Below are positions 35,550-47,379 of a stretch of 64,000 nt of DNA, one piece after another. Position 1 is the stretch's first letter. Each line of letters begins with the position of its first letter. This stretch comes from Aurifilum marmelostoma (taxonomy: Eukaryota > Ascomycota > Sordariomycetes > Diaporthales > Cryphonectriaceae): contig JAMXSV010000008.1 of the NCBI GenBank assembly GCA_027559495.1, positions 1,240,001 through 1,304,000 of the forward strand, written 5' to 3'. The translations under genes and the position numbers were made by a program. The notes under the pieces were generated by a model that saw only the letters and a program-made list of their open reading frames with translations, made no database searches and was not told where the DNA came from.

Positions 35550-35754
35550 CCCCAGCGGCCGGGTGCCCATGAAGAAGTTTGAGCCCCGTGACGCCGTCTC
35601 GGTGCCGTCTCGAGGCACGTCCGACCTGGCTGATTTCCTCATGTCCGAGCCACCACCTCTCTCAGGGCCCACCCCCTGGAATATGGCCCAGGACGAGGGG
35701 CACTCATCCAACAGGCTCTTTGGCCGACGGAAGAAGTCGACTGGCTTTGCTTAG
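31238..35754 (+). CDS. Large acidic low-complexity protein with histone-fold-like N-terminus and DF..PPP repeats
   Basis: I do not know its function. Exons 31238..34144 and 34201..35754 give 1486 residues. The intron is 56 nt (donor GTATTT, branch GCTAAC, acceptor ACCAG). Residues about 100-145 are helical (LHHLNNFLDHLLFNFL, LAKLRPAVSEVLKPKLAKDA). After an acidic insert, residues about 224-256 (SPAVAIFLTSILEYLGEQAL) resemble the long helix of histone H2A. The rest is disordered: acidic patches, Ala-rich and Ser-Arg stretches, 40 consecutive Gln at 33440-33559, and a shorter polyQ at 35518-35547. The C-terminal half carries four copies of a DF..(A/G/E)PPP motif. EYEP plus (S)(M/L)xDF modules occur near 32440 and 35120. 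It looks like a conserved mould scaffold or chromatin-associated protein, by composition only. Confidence 0.88.
33440..33559 (+). repeat. 40-codon polyglutamine tract (CAG/CAA)
   Basis: Uninterrupted glutamine codons. The first 16 or so are pure CAG and the rest mix CAA and CAG in short blocks. It lies in the disordered middle of the 1486-residue protein. The alternative-frame polyS, polyA and polyC readings are shadows of this tract. Confidence 0.95.
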
Positions 35755-37178
35755 GGACTGTAAAATTCTGCGGGTTTTCCACACCACCCAATTCAGCCCT
35801 CGTGCTTGAATGGGGTGTCACATCGGACATGTGTCAGAAATCACCTTGACACACAGCTGCAATCAACCAATACACAACACACAAAGCTGATACTCAGACC
35901 AGCAAACATATACAAGGGGGCAATGATGAGCCTGTACATATTCCACTCCGAGGCAACAGAGATGAAGAGTGTCTCTTGTCATGTCTACATCGTTCATTGT
36001 TGGGTGGCTTGGCTTGGTTTTCTCTCACATGATTGTATTATTTTTTTTCGACACCTTTGATACCAACTGCGCACAAAGAGGGTAGGGCCTTGTTGCTCTT
36101 ATCCCTGGAGATATTTATTTCCCTCTTTCGAGAGGCTGGATGAGGTTATTCTTCCTGCCTTGTAGGAGTCTTTTTTTTCTTCTTTTTTCAGACGTTTGAG
36201 GAGCGGGCATATTGTTCTACTTCACTTTTCTAGTCTGGACCTAAAGGCATGGTGCTGTCTTTTGAGGTTGGGTGGATCTACACTGGACGAGGGTCTCGCA
36301 CTGGGGATGGGATGAATGGATAGATGAAAGTTGAAGAAGGGGGGCCAAAGGTGTTTGGATCCATCTGCAGCAGCAAATTGCCAAAAATTCAAGGACGGGG
36401 AAGATGGTGACTTGCTACTGGAGTACTTAGGCAGGCTTACAATACAATCGGAATGGAAGGAGTTATTTGAAGCACCCGAGGACAAGTGAGTTTGTTGATG
36501 GTTGCTGTATGTGATAGGCATCGCTCTGGTGATGAGATGTGAGGGCACCGATGCCCTTTATTGTATTGCTCTGCAGTGGGCCATTGTAGAACATGGGACT
36601 TTCCACCTTGACATCTCTCTTCTCTGAACTTTGTCCATTGACACTGTCTGTGGGCGCGTGTGTGTGGCCAATTCATTCATTCATCTTTCTGCAAGGAATC
36701 TCACGACACGCAGTCCGTCACCAGTCCGGCAGCAGGACGGGCTCTCTGGACCACCCGAGGGGGGGGGGGAGGTGAATTTTTCCCGCCTCCTGCCGTGCTT
36801 GCGTCGGCGGCCCCACATTTATCGCCATCCCACTGGAGCTCGCTCTGACTACAGCGCACATTCACCGCCAGCTCACTGAGTAGTACAGTACAGCACAGCA
36901 CAGCACACTTTCTCAGTACTGAGGCAGCAGCTTCAGGATCATCCATCCGCCCACCCATCCCGCTCATCAGCATTCGTTCGCCTCTGCCTCCCCCCCCCCT
37001 CTCCACCACCACATACTGGACGCCATAAGCTATTAACTAGCAGCGAGGCTTCACTGGTGGCATATTCTCTTCAGACCGACTTGAGCGATTGTGGTTGGCC
37101 GACAGAGGTTCGCAAGAAAGCACCCGAAAAGGAAAAGACACGGAAGGGAGAGCAGGAGAGAAAAAAAAAAAAAAAAAG
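35755..37178. other. Intergenic region between the 1486-residue protein and the sulfoxide reductase
   Basis: About 1.4 kb with no gene. It holds the 3' UTR of the upstream gene and the promoter of the next one, with an ATTC repeat near 36672, a G-run near 36762, an (ACAGC)-like run near 36884-36905, and a C-run near 36990. Confidence 0.55.
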
Positions 37179-38550
37179 ATGGTGCGTATTTACACAGAAT
37201 AGTAACCACCACAACACCCGTGGCCATGCATATTCCGTTCGCCCTTGGTCCTCAGCCCAGGGGGAGGATGGTGAACCGTGCGTTCAGCTCGTGCTGATCA
37301 CGGGCAACGGGAGAGTGAAAGCCGGGGGGGGGGGGAAGGGAGTCTCACCGGTTGCCCGAAGGTCTGCATGATGGTTGCCCATGCCGGCTCATCCGGAAGG
37401 GGGGTTTGAACATGGTGCTAAGCGGAGGAAGAAGAGGAGAGGGGGGGGAAAGGTGGCAAAAAAAAAAAAAATTGTTTTGAGCTTGTGTGGATGGCTTGGC
37501 TGACTGTTGCTTCCCACCTCTGTTTGAGCGTTATCCAGGTCCATGCCGATGCGTCTACGTTCGCCGAGGGCGTGAGCAAGGAGGATGCGCTGCGGCAGGT
37601 TGTCGAGCAGGCGGAGGGGCTGATGGAAGGGCAGAGGAACTGGGTAAGTTGTTCATCTTTTTGGTCTGTTGGGTTTCTGGATTCTCTTGCTGAGGAAAGA
37701 GAGAGAGAAGAGCTCGAGATGCTGTGGGATGAGGAGGAGAGGGCATCGCAGGATGGTTTTTCATATGATGAGATGCTGATGAGTGCATGACAGGTTGCGT
37801 AAGTGGGCGTGAAGACACTCGCTGCTGATGATGATCAGGGACATGGGCACCATCTCATCACAAACCTCCTCCAATCTGCTGCCAAGCGGACTGAGATTTG
37901 TGATGAGATGGAAGAACCGACCTAATAACAAGCAGAAGAGATGATTGACAATCACGACCGTGTCTAGTAATCTGGCCAACGCGGCATCTCTGCTATGGCA
38001 CGCCTACAAGAGTCTGCCATCGCCAAGTAAGGAAGTGAACTGGGCTGGTATGTTCATCTCCTTAAAAATCCTGCTGAACCCATCCCCTTACCCATACCAT
38101 CCCGCCATACTCGTGTCCTTCTCTCTCACACACACTTTCCTTATTGTCTTGCGTCAAAAATAGGTTTCTACGTCCTCGACCCGTCCTCAACCCCCCTCCC
38201 ACCCATCTCTCATCCTCGGCCCCTTCCAGGGTAAAGTAGCCTGCCAGACCATCGCCTTTGGCCGTGGCGTCTGCGGTTCGGCCGCCGCCACCCAGCAGAC
38301 CCAGCTCGTCCCCGACGTCGACCTGTTCCCGGGCCACATCGCCTGCGACGGGGCCAGCAAGAGCGAGATCGTGGTGCCCATCACGGCGGAGGTGGTGAAG
38401 CCCGAGGGCGGCGGGGGCTTGCCGCACGTGGAGAAGAAGGTGGTGGGGATTATTGATATTGACTGTGCTGTGAAGGAGGGTTTCGACGAGGTGGATCGGG
38501 TCTGGCTCGAGAAGCTGGCGGATGTGCTGGGGAGGGGATGTGACTGGTGA
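37179..38550 (+). CDS. Free methionine-(R)-sulfoxide reductase (GAF domain)
   Basis: It reduces free L-methionine-(R)-S-oxide with thioredoxin; it is the orthologue of yeast YKL069W. Exons are 37179..37181 (ATG only), 37539..37643, 37794..37798 (5-nt microexon), 37968..38047 and 38164..38550. Segments are HADASTFAEGVSKEDAL, GQRNW, NLANAASLLWHAYKSLP, VNWAGFYVLD, GPFQGKVACQTIAFGRGVCG, PGHIACDGASKSEIVVPI and VVGIIDIDC. The model places the three cysteines at 91, 101 and 125, the positions of the functional cysteines of the yeast enzyme. The exons sum to 580 nt, one over a multiple of three. A surplus C in the run at 38191-38196 must be ignored to pass from FYVLDPSSTP into LILGPFQGK; without it the protein is 192 residues. 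Exon 1 rests on ATG followed by donor GTGCGT (357-nt intron) and is the weakest part. Confidence 0.92.
37794..37798 (+). other. 5-nt microexon of the sulfoxide reductase
   Basis: GTTGC is flanked by acceptor GACAG (ending at 37793) and consensus donor GTAAGT (37799). TGG|GTT-GC|T-AAT-CTG gives NWVANLANAASLLW, matching the family. The next acceptor, GTCTAG at 37967, has phase 2, which is incompatible with the phase-0 donor at 37644. Without the microexon the reading stops at once (TAA). The flanking introns are 150 and 169 nt. Confidence 0.85.
38185..38212 (+). other. Single-base frameshift site in the sulfoxide reductase
   Basis: The frame of FYVLD (TTC at 38166) leads to a stop at GGG-TAA near 38230, while the LILGPFQGK frame is offset by one. 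There is no AG acceptor between them until past the conserved block, so an intron cannot account for it. One C too many in the six-C run at 38191-38196 explains it. Confidence 0.8.
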
Positions 38551-41500
38551 TTGGTCTGACGGTGATGGGATGTGGATGGTCATGTGTGTGAGATCATTGA
38601 AGACGAAGGGGACGAAGCAGGGCATGGCGGTGTGAGATAGACGGCAGTTTTTGGCTTGGGAGGTGCACGATGTCAGAACTCTGCTGTTCTCTTTCTCAAC
38701 ACGACGCTCACTTCTCGCCTCGTCCTTGCGAACAACCAAGCCGGGGGCCAGAAACTGCAGCATGGTCTTGCAATGTTCACCTATTTTCTATGGCTTCTTC
38801 ACCTGGGTTCCTCTCGAGTCATTCCCTTCTTCTTCTTCTACCATGGACTGTGATCATTTTCAGAGAGTCTGAATTGACAATGCTACAGGAATGAAGGATG
38901 CCTGAGTGGTATGGTCGGTCATGTTCCCGCCTGTAGCTTCCTCGATCAGCTCAGGTCGATCACACCCACACAATAACACACCCACGGCCCATCACTATAC
39001 AAGAATGATGTCCAGCCACGAAAAATACGTGTCTCCCCCTCTGGGCACAGGCTCGGGCAGACGATCCCTCGTATCTCAAAAGGACCTGCATCCAAGTTTC
39101 TTCTTCTCGCACTACTGCGGTGCAAGAATGGCAGATCACCCGCGAGGCGCACCGCCTCTGTTGCACAGCTCCCCGGCTCGACATGCCATGAGGGAGAATT
39201 TGGGTCTCGCGGACCAACGACCGCCACCCTCAGCTGCTCTCGGGTATATCTGCCCTGGACACACAAGAGCAGAGGAAGAGGGAGGCTCCGAGGCCGAGAG
39301 AAGCCATCACAAGATACGCCCCGACGGGTATGCGCCGACTCTTCCCGAGAGCGCCGATCGAACCGCCATGGCTACAGGAGACATCATCATCCCGTCGAGA
39401 CTAATTTAGCGAGGAGCTCGAGTGTACGGAGGAGAGCGCGGTACAGCACAGTACATGGCAGAGACCTTGTCGGTACGTCCTGGTGACTTGTTCACGATGG
39501 GGAGGGAAATGGCACATGATCTTGCTCCTTGTCTTTCTCGAGAAAGAACGCTGTCGTGTCCCATATAGGTTTCGAGGAGGAGGGGGGGAAACGATGCTCT
39601 CGGTGTGGTCTGTTTCCCGTGTACGCGGTGAGGGCGTCAGTGAGGTGAATCACGAGAAAGAAAGAGCGCACCTCCCAGACCCGCCACGTCGGACCGTTGA
39701 TTGCCTCGAGAGAATATGTAAATGGCTGACGCGAGACGAATCTCAATTCTGCCGTGTTACCTTTCCACGTCTTACCAACTTCTACGGCACTCTAACTATA
39801 CATCTCTGCCTCCCTACAGGGCTTACGACGGCTGAGGGCTTTGAAACCGCAGCACCAGCTCCGATTTCTTTTCCTCCCCCCCGTCTGATGCTGCGCATCC
39901 GTCCTACCTCTTGTCTTGTGCAGGCCGGAGGAGACATGCACGGTAAAGTCAGGTCAGCTGATGAGGTGCTGAAGAGGGGTGGGAGAGAGACACCGGCTCC
40001 GCCTTGGTCGGGCGCACGATGAGACAGTCATACAGGACGCAGATGCGCGCCCGACGAAGCTAGAAAATAGGAAAATCCAGACCACGGGACTAGAGATGGT
40101 GCCTGGGACGATGTGTCAGGTGGATACGGAGGTTCCGTCCCAGCTCCTCCTCTACAGCAGAAGCAGCACTCCCGGCACCATTACTGTTATCGTGATCACG
40201 CGGGCAAGGCATAGAATGGAGACGCAGCGTCAGCTTGACCTGTCTGGCCTCACCATTCCTCCAATCATCACCAAGAGGGAAAAGACAGATATGGAGGAAT
40301 GTAGGAGCAGACTGAAAAGGAGAGAGAGCTTTCTGCCACTGCCTGTTCCCCAGCTGCTCCAGGCCTCCCTCCCTATCCAGTACTCACACCGAAACCCTGA
40401 ATGGCCCGGGTTGACTCTCTCGAGTCGGACAGGAACCGCAGCATGTCTCTCTCGGCGGGATGATGGCACCGAGGTGGAATTATGCAAGATCCGTGATCGT
40501 GTACGACTGCAACCCCAGCCCAGCCCAGACGAGACGTCTCTCCAGTCCGAGCGACTCTGTTCTGGGCCTCCCTCCTCGTCCGTCCTTGGTCCTCCGTGAG
40601 AAGGGTTGAGGAGACAGCCCAGCACTAATTCTCTGCGACACCGCTTCGTGCTGCCCCTCTCTGTCTCTGTCTCTTCTCCAGCTACAGCTGCGGACCTTGT
40701 ACGCGCGCCCGACTGGGGCAGGTGGATGGTCAAGGGCGTAAAGGACGACGAGGGACAAGAAAGTCCACATCCTGAATGGTGGCTCTTTTGCTCTCTGTGT
40801 AGCCAACATGAGGATGAAAAGAAAAAGAAGGAAAAAAAAAAAAGGGTTGGACGCACGCTGGCGGATCCCACTCGGGTCCTTCGGCCTGAAATCAAGGCTG
40901 CTGCCCGTTTGATCCAGATTCCGTGGCACCTTGTACAACCTCTCTTGTGCGCCCATCATCCCATCACCATCTCTGTCGGTCCCGAGAATCTCGTCTTCTT
41001 GAGACCTTGTTTGTTCTAGAAGGAACACAAAAGGCAAGAGTGGGTCCATTTTTTTTTCTTTTCTAAAAATTGTGTCGCTCATTCTTGCTGGTGTGGAAGA
41101 AAGGGGGGGGGGGGGGCCGGGCGAGGGCGGAATCTTACCTTTCTCTTTGGCTACTGGAGGTTTACACACAGAACGAGAGACGACTGGTTCCGAATCCTTG
41201 GCCTGGCACAAAAGAAAGAAATGAATGAACATCCCTCGGACTTGGTCGTCATACTGAGCCTTGTGATATGGCCTCGTGCCGTGGCCAGCCTCGCCGCCCC
41301 CCCCCTCCCCCCCCCCCCCCCCCTCCCACACCCCCGGCTTCCTCCAAGCCACTGAGGCAAGCCCAAGCCCCAATCCAAGGGTTCAGCCGAGTGCAGACCG
41401 CTGAAATGCTGTCATAACAAAACAATAGAACAACACACAACCAAGGTCAAGATGACATCCTGTGGTTTTTTTTCCCTTCCCTTCCCCTGCGTGTGGGTGT

Positions 41501-42372
41501 CTTTAGTTGGCTTGTGTTATACCGTGCGAGGAACGATACTCTAGCGTGAAAGCGATATGGTGTTCACAAGAACAGGGCTTGTTTGACATTCATATATGTC
41601 CGCGGAATATATTTTTTATGGTTTTTTGTTTTAAATTATTGTCTTGCGGATCTGGTTCATGCACTGGATGTCTGTCGTATGCGATCGATCGCCTGTGCCG
41701 ATGATATTACTAACTTCCCGGATGGCGGTGTACAACCAGCTCGGGGTGTGTACGACTAGGGCCATCATTCATCTACCTCTTCCTGGGAAGAGTTACAGTA
41801 TCATACACTGTCCGAAAGGGTGGTAATGGTTCATTATTTCTTTTTTTTTTTTTTTTTTTCTTCTCTCCTTGGTTTCCAAGCGTCCCCTCGGCAGGCAATG
41901 GTTATCCGTATTCGTATGTTGAAGACTGTCACATCCCCCATCTTGAGCCAGAGTTAGCGTCTCTTCTGTTTCTACTTTTCTTCTTCCGTTTTTTTTTTCA
42001 AGGCTACATTTCTTCTGGGTGAGGGGTGGGAAAGTTCGTACGTGTGGGCTTTTTCGTGGAAGGGGGGGGGTGTATCTTGACTATGGGCTGACTCGGCTTC
42101 ACTCTCTTACACACACACACGGATGTTGGTTTTTTTGGTTTTTTTTTCCCTTGCTCTCACACCTATCGACCCCACCCACAGAAACATCTGAGATCTATCG
42201 AGATTGGATGGAGATGAGGTGAGATCAGATCAGGCATGCATGAGCCTAGCGTGCCCACCTTTGCCCGCTGGGAACGGCCCAGACAAGGTGTGTGAGCCGG
42301 GAAATGATTGGGCCCAGGACGCGGTGCGGCGGCTCCTCTCGAGGTACACAGTACTCTCTGGCATGCCACCAT

Positions 42373-42453
42373 ATGTGTGTGTGTGTGTGTGCGTGTGTGC
42401 GTGTGTTTTGTAGCATTTGTCCAGACACTATATCGCCTTGGGTATCAAGCAAG

Positions 42454-42505
<52 letters not shown>
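42373..42505. repeat. (TG)n array facing a (CA)n array: long inverted dinucleotide repeat
   Basis: A (TG)n run with a few GC interruptions at 42373-42406 is followed, 48 bases later, by a pure (CA)n run at 42455-42505. The two arms are complementary and could fold on one strand. Confidence 0.85.
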
Positions 42506-42507
<2 letters not shown>

Positions 42508-42669
42508 ATGTTTAGCGGCCGACCCTCTTTTTGTCGTATTCAAGACCTGGCCACGGAAAGGAGGGGGAGGTCTCTGAAAGCCAAAAGAGAAAAGAAACAA
42601 TGACTCGTCTCTCAACGACTCTTGCCCTTATCTGGTATGCAGCGCGGCGCCCGACAGGCTGAGCCGGGA

Positions 42670-42697
42670 AACACACACACACACACACACACACACA
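42670..42697. repeat. (AC)n microsatellite
   Basis: 14 AC units, third dinucleotide array in a 330-base interval. Confidence 0.9.
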
Positions 42698-42850
42698 TCT
42701 ACACATATGGTACGTCGAATCAGTCAGCACCGGCCTGAGGGTATTCCCACACCGGTGAGCGCTGGTCTTGCAGTGGTAGGGTGGGGTTCATCCAGAAAGA
42801 GAAAGGACAGATGGAGAAAGACACCTCAGTAGAGCAAAGAAAAAGCAACA

Positions 42851-42881
42851 AGACAGACAGACAGACAGACAGACAGACAGG
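42851..42881. repeat. (CAGA)n tetranucleotide microsatellite
   Basis: About seven units of the tetranucleotide, ending in CAGGG. Confidence 0.9.
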
Positions 42882-44274
42882 GTCACATTCCGCGGGCCCG
42901 ACGGCAACCCGCTCACCCGCACAGGGTTCGTTTGATGGATGCGAAGGAAGGGGCCTGTGAGAAGAAAGTACTGTACATTGCACTGCAGATCTCCCTCTCT
43001 TTCTCTCCCTTTCTCTCTCTTCGTCTGTCTTCAGCTGCCAACATCACATCACCATGAGTACCTCCAATACGCCGGCGTTTCTTGAAAGCGAATGCGAGCT
43101 TCTAGATCGCAGGCTATTATTACTGAACATGAGAGGATACCAGTAAATAAGGGGTCGAGGGGCCGCTAAAATCTCAAGACTAAGGGAGAGTAGTCTTATG
43201 CTGGGGCCCACGGAAGCCCGCGCCAACAACAACCACCCCCCCCCCCACAAACTCCTCAGATCTGTGTTCTTGACAACGATGTCCCTGGGCATCAGCCATC
43301 CCGGCAAGCCTTCTAGAATGCCTCGCACTCCTAACCGCTATAAGGAAAATCTGGCAAGAGGCCTGCATCCCTCTCGCTTCGTCGCACCGTCATCTCAGTA
43401 GGGATAGAAAGAGTCTCTGGGTCGAGGCGCTTACCTGCTGACACGGTCCATGCCCTCCGGGTCAGGTCAGCCACGCCCTTTTTTTTTTTTTTTTTTTTTC
43501 TCTCTCCTGAACCAAACCTCAGCTTTGGGGGGGCGGGTTTTACCAAAATGTCTTGCCCCTTCTTCTTCGCTCGAGGCGCTGCCGCGGGAGGAAGAGAGAT
43601 GGTTTTAGCTGGCCCTCGGCCTCGTCCTGAACTTTGGGGGGGGGGGAGGCACACGGCAAAAGGGACACTCGGCGGAGCGTTTGGGGCTCGGGTAGGTGGA
43701 AGCGAACCCGGGTTTGCTTCTGCTTGGTGTTGTAGTGTGTCTCTACACAGAGCGCCATCATTTCTCGCATACCGAAACTGGTTGACTCTCTAAACCCCTC
43801 TCTCCTTTGTTCTTCTTCTTCTTCTTCTTCTTACTATATTATAAATTATTCATGGTCCCAATGAGGTATGTCTTGGGTCGTGTGTCTCGTGATCGTCTAA
43901 TAGTGCACATGGAGAGCAATAATGCAACACCACAACAAGGACATATCTGACGACATCAACATCGCCCCATATTCACCACAAGGGGATTCCCATAATGTAT
44001 GCAGGAGCGGGTGCCGCACGAGTGCCGTGTGGCGTGGCCAGCCTGCAAATCACAACCCCCTCCTTGATATGGGAACCCATCCTCTATACCCTCTCCCTAA
44101 CCAAAAAAAGAAAATAGAGCAAGAGAAACAGCCTCGCATTTTAAAACACGGCCGGCGCGGAAATTCCACGTGTGGAAGTTACCTCCGGTGCATGGCGCTG
44201 GCATCTGTTTCTACTTTTTTTTTTTTTTTTCCTTCCTTCTTTTCCGCATCCCTTCTTGTTCCTCTCTTCCCGCG

Positions 44275-44292
44275 CCCCCCCGCCGGGGGGGG
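44275..44292. repeat. C7-GCC-G8 hairpin-forming inverted repeat
   Basis: Seven C, then GCC, then eight G give a compact GC-only stem. It is one of the rare places where opposite-sense runs abut. It could also be a collapse or assembly artefact. Confidence 0.6.
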
Positions 44293-44736
44293 TGGTGTGT
44301 GGTGTGTGCAGGTCATGCAGATGTATCTTTTTCAGGCGGTGACTTGCAGAGACCTCCAGCACCAAGTGCGCTACTCGACTAGGGACTGCCCCTGTAGACC
44401 GATACTGATCACAGCCCCAAGTGGGACCAAGACAATGGCATTAAACGCGTGCCCGTTGTCCACGCCGCGGCCCCCCCCCCCCCGCCCCCCTCTCTTTCTC
44501 CCTCCTCGTGCCCTGCTCTCTGACGCAGGCGCCGTGGGCTAAAAACAGAGGCCGACCTGGACGGTGGGGGGGGGGGGAGGCATGAACCCTGAGAAATCCG
44601 GAAATTGCCGCTGGATATGCAAGCACTCTTGGGACACTGTCACCACGATGACGGCAAGGTGGGGGGGGGGGGGGCGGAGGAACAAAACGAGACCAACGAC
44701 CGCACACAACCTTGGTTGATTCCGGAGACGGGGTCG

Positions 44737-44768
<32 letters not shown>

Positions 44769-47336
44769 TCACCACCTCTCTCACAAACGTTTCTGATCTC
44801 ATCTCATCTCTCCTATAAGATACGCTTGGACCAGGGCCATCTGCGTCCTCCTCGCTTGTCGCTCTCGCCTCTCTGTCAGACTAATTTGTTCTGGCCGCGC
44901 CGTCCCGAGGAGGAGGGGGCCTCGGTCGAGGTGGTGGATCATCACCATCCCTGCCCTGCCAACACATCGTGTCTCGTGTGTGTATGTGTGTGTGTGTGTC
45001 TGTGTGTGATGGAGAGAGACAAGAAAAGAAGAAAGAAAGAAACAATTTTCAATTCCGCTTTTCATGTCTCTCTCTCTCTCTCTCCGGTGTCCAATCTTCA
45101 ACCCCGTGGCGCACAGGGGAGGAAGGGGGGGAGGGGGGTTTGAAGGCGGTGGGTGGCCGGGTTGCTGGACGGGCCCGTAGTACCCCTTACCAAGGGCTGG
45201 CACGTGGTGACGTCCAGGACCACGGCCCAGCCAAAGCCTGGGGTTTCAGTTTCCCCTTTGTTTTGCCCTCCTGCTTCTCTTCCGAGGGGTGGGCTGGACA
45301 TCGTTACCGCCCCAGCTGTTCTGTTGTGTGGGCTAAAGGTACGTACAAACCGGGTTGCGGACCTATGGGCGGGCGCGAAAGGCGGGCTGTAGTAGATGAC
45401 GGATGCCCGTTTTTTTCTCTTCTTCTCTTCTCTCGTTTATTTGATTATGTTTCTAGGCCCTGCTACACGTCAACCACCAACCCACCCCCCCCTCCTTCTT
45501 CAGGGTAAGACAACTCTAAAGGTGGGGGTTTTTTTTTTTTGTTGGTGGTGAATTGTTTTAGAATTGCTTTTTCTTTTCTTTTTTTTTTCCTCTCCTTGTC
45601 AAAAGCCATGTGGCTATGTCCCGCGCGGCGGTCTGTCGTTTGAAGCGGAATATGCAAGCCACTTGCGCCTGACTTCCCCCCTACCCTCCCCCCCTCTCTC
45701 TCACACACACAAGCTGAAAGGGACGACCAAGACAAAAGTAGCGGTGGAGGAGGCTGGAAAAAGGAGAGGGGGGGTGGAGGGTTGAGAAGAGATGGCTGTT
45801 GTCTGGAAGAATCGGTGAGGCTGCAGAATCGTACCACTTTTGTCAATAAACCGGGACAGAATCAGGCCATGGTAGAAAGATAGTAGTTTTTGGTCAGATT
45901 GGAATATAGGAGAATATTTTTTTTTTTTCACCTTCATTTTTTTTTTTTTTGATGACGAAATAAATAGGAGGCCAAGAAGAAGACAGTCTGGGGGGGGGGT
46001 AGTTGGGTGGGTGTGTGTGAAAAAGAGCGACTGAACGCCCCGATGACGACGAATCACCAAGGACCTTGATTCCGCCTGTGCTTATTCTTGATCACCTCGA
46101 TTGACAAGTCCTCTGATTAGAGAACAAGACGCCCGAAATGGCTGCTGCACTTCTCTCTCCTCTCTTTTAATAATTTTTGTGGTTCCAGTCCATCTTGCCG
46201 GCCCCACTACCTGACGGAGAAAAAGACGATGCTGATCTGAGATCGCAGAGAGATTTTGTGGGGGAAAAGGGGGGGGGGGGGGCACCATAAGGCACGAGGC
46301 ACCCCACTTCCGCCAGGCCTCGTCTGGTTTAGTTGCAGGGCCTACAGGGTTCCAGTTCCACGCTGTCGGGATCTTTCAGGCCGCGCGGGTAGGGTTAGGG
46401 CTGTCGGATTGTAGGCGGTACTTTGGCGGGGGGGGGGGTTAAGGAGAGCTACATAGTAGACCAGCTGACTCCGGGGTCCCCTGTGCGGGTAGGTTCTTCC
46501 TTTCTCCTTGGGGCTGCTGGCCCTGCTTGGGGGACCATGTACCAAGAGTGCCCATCCATGTACCTACCTCCATCACCCCTCCTCCTGTTACTATTGCTCC
46601 TCCTCCTCCTCTCTCTGCGGACAGCCATAGGTACCGTGATGCTTCTCCGCATAGCACGCGAACCCCTTATCGTATGGCCAAGGCAGAAATGGTAAGCCTG
46701 GGAATGTCACCTCACCCTTCGCATCACCACTTCGGACTTTGGAATCGGTGACGTTGCGCTGCACAAGATCTCACATGCTCTGCTCTGATTGTTTTCGCCC
46801 CCAACCTACCCACAGGCTGGCCTCGACTGCTGTTGCTATGACTAATACTACATGTCGTGTATGGCTCTAGTAAAGAGAAGGATAGGAAGAATAAAATAGA
46901 ACTCTGGAATTATTTAAAAGAGAGACGGGGGGAAAAAACATCAATGTCCTATGACCTTCACTTACATGCATCATGAATGGTTCGCCGATTCCTAAGCGCC
47001 CTTGACAGCTTTTGGGTGAGGTATCGAGTCCCCTCGGTACTGACGTCAAGTTCCCTCCTCCCCTGTTCCCATAATTAACCACACCACCCTTTTCACGAGG
47101 GCACTACCACCTGAGCGGTGTGAGACAGCATTTAATCCCATACCAGAGCTTTTTTGAGACAGACTCGCCTTGGTAAGCTCTGACACAGCCGGCCATGTGG
47201 AGGAAGCACACCCGACAGTGCCGACGTGCATGCTCAAGGGGAGAAGAGTGGCGGGCGGGAAAGGGGGGGGGGGGGCGGCGATCAAACGAGAATCTCCAAC
47301 TAGAGAGGTCCAAAAGGGAAAAGAAAGAAGAAGGAG

Positions 47337-47338
<2 letters not shown>

Positions 47339-47378
<40 letters not shown>
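47339..47378. repeat. Poly-A run of about 40 bases
   Basis: Uninterrupted A run, preceded by an A/G-rich segment (AAAGAAAGAAG). The longest mononucleotide run in the window. It could be a retroposon tail, but nothing upstream supports that. Confidence 0.85.

Positions 47379-47379
<1 letters not shown>

Noticed and set aside
40480..41373. 297-codon minus-strand open frame in the 16-kb gap
   Set aside because: The codons come from poly-G/C and A-runs (GGGG, PPPP, FFFF). It has no family resemblance and crosses a 16-base C-run.
47339..47378. Poly-A run as the tail of a retroposon
   Set aside because: There is no recognisable body upstream and no target-site duplication, and similar runs are common across this region.
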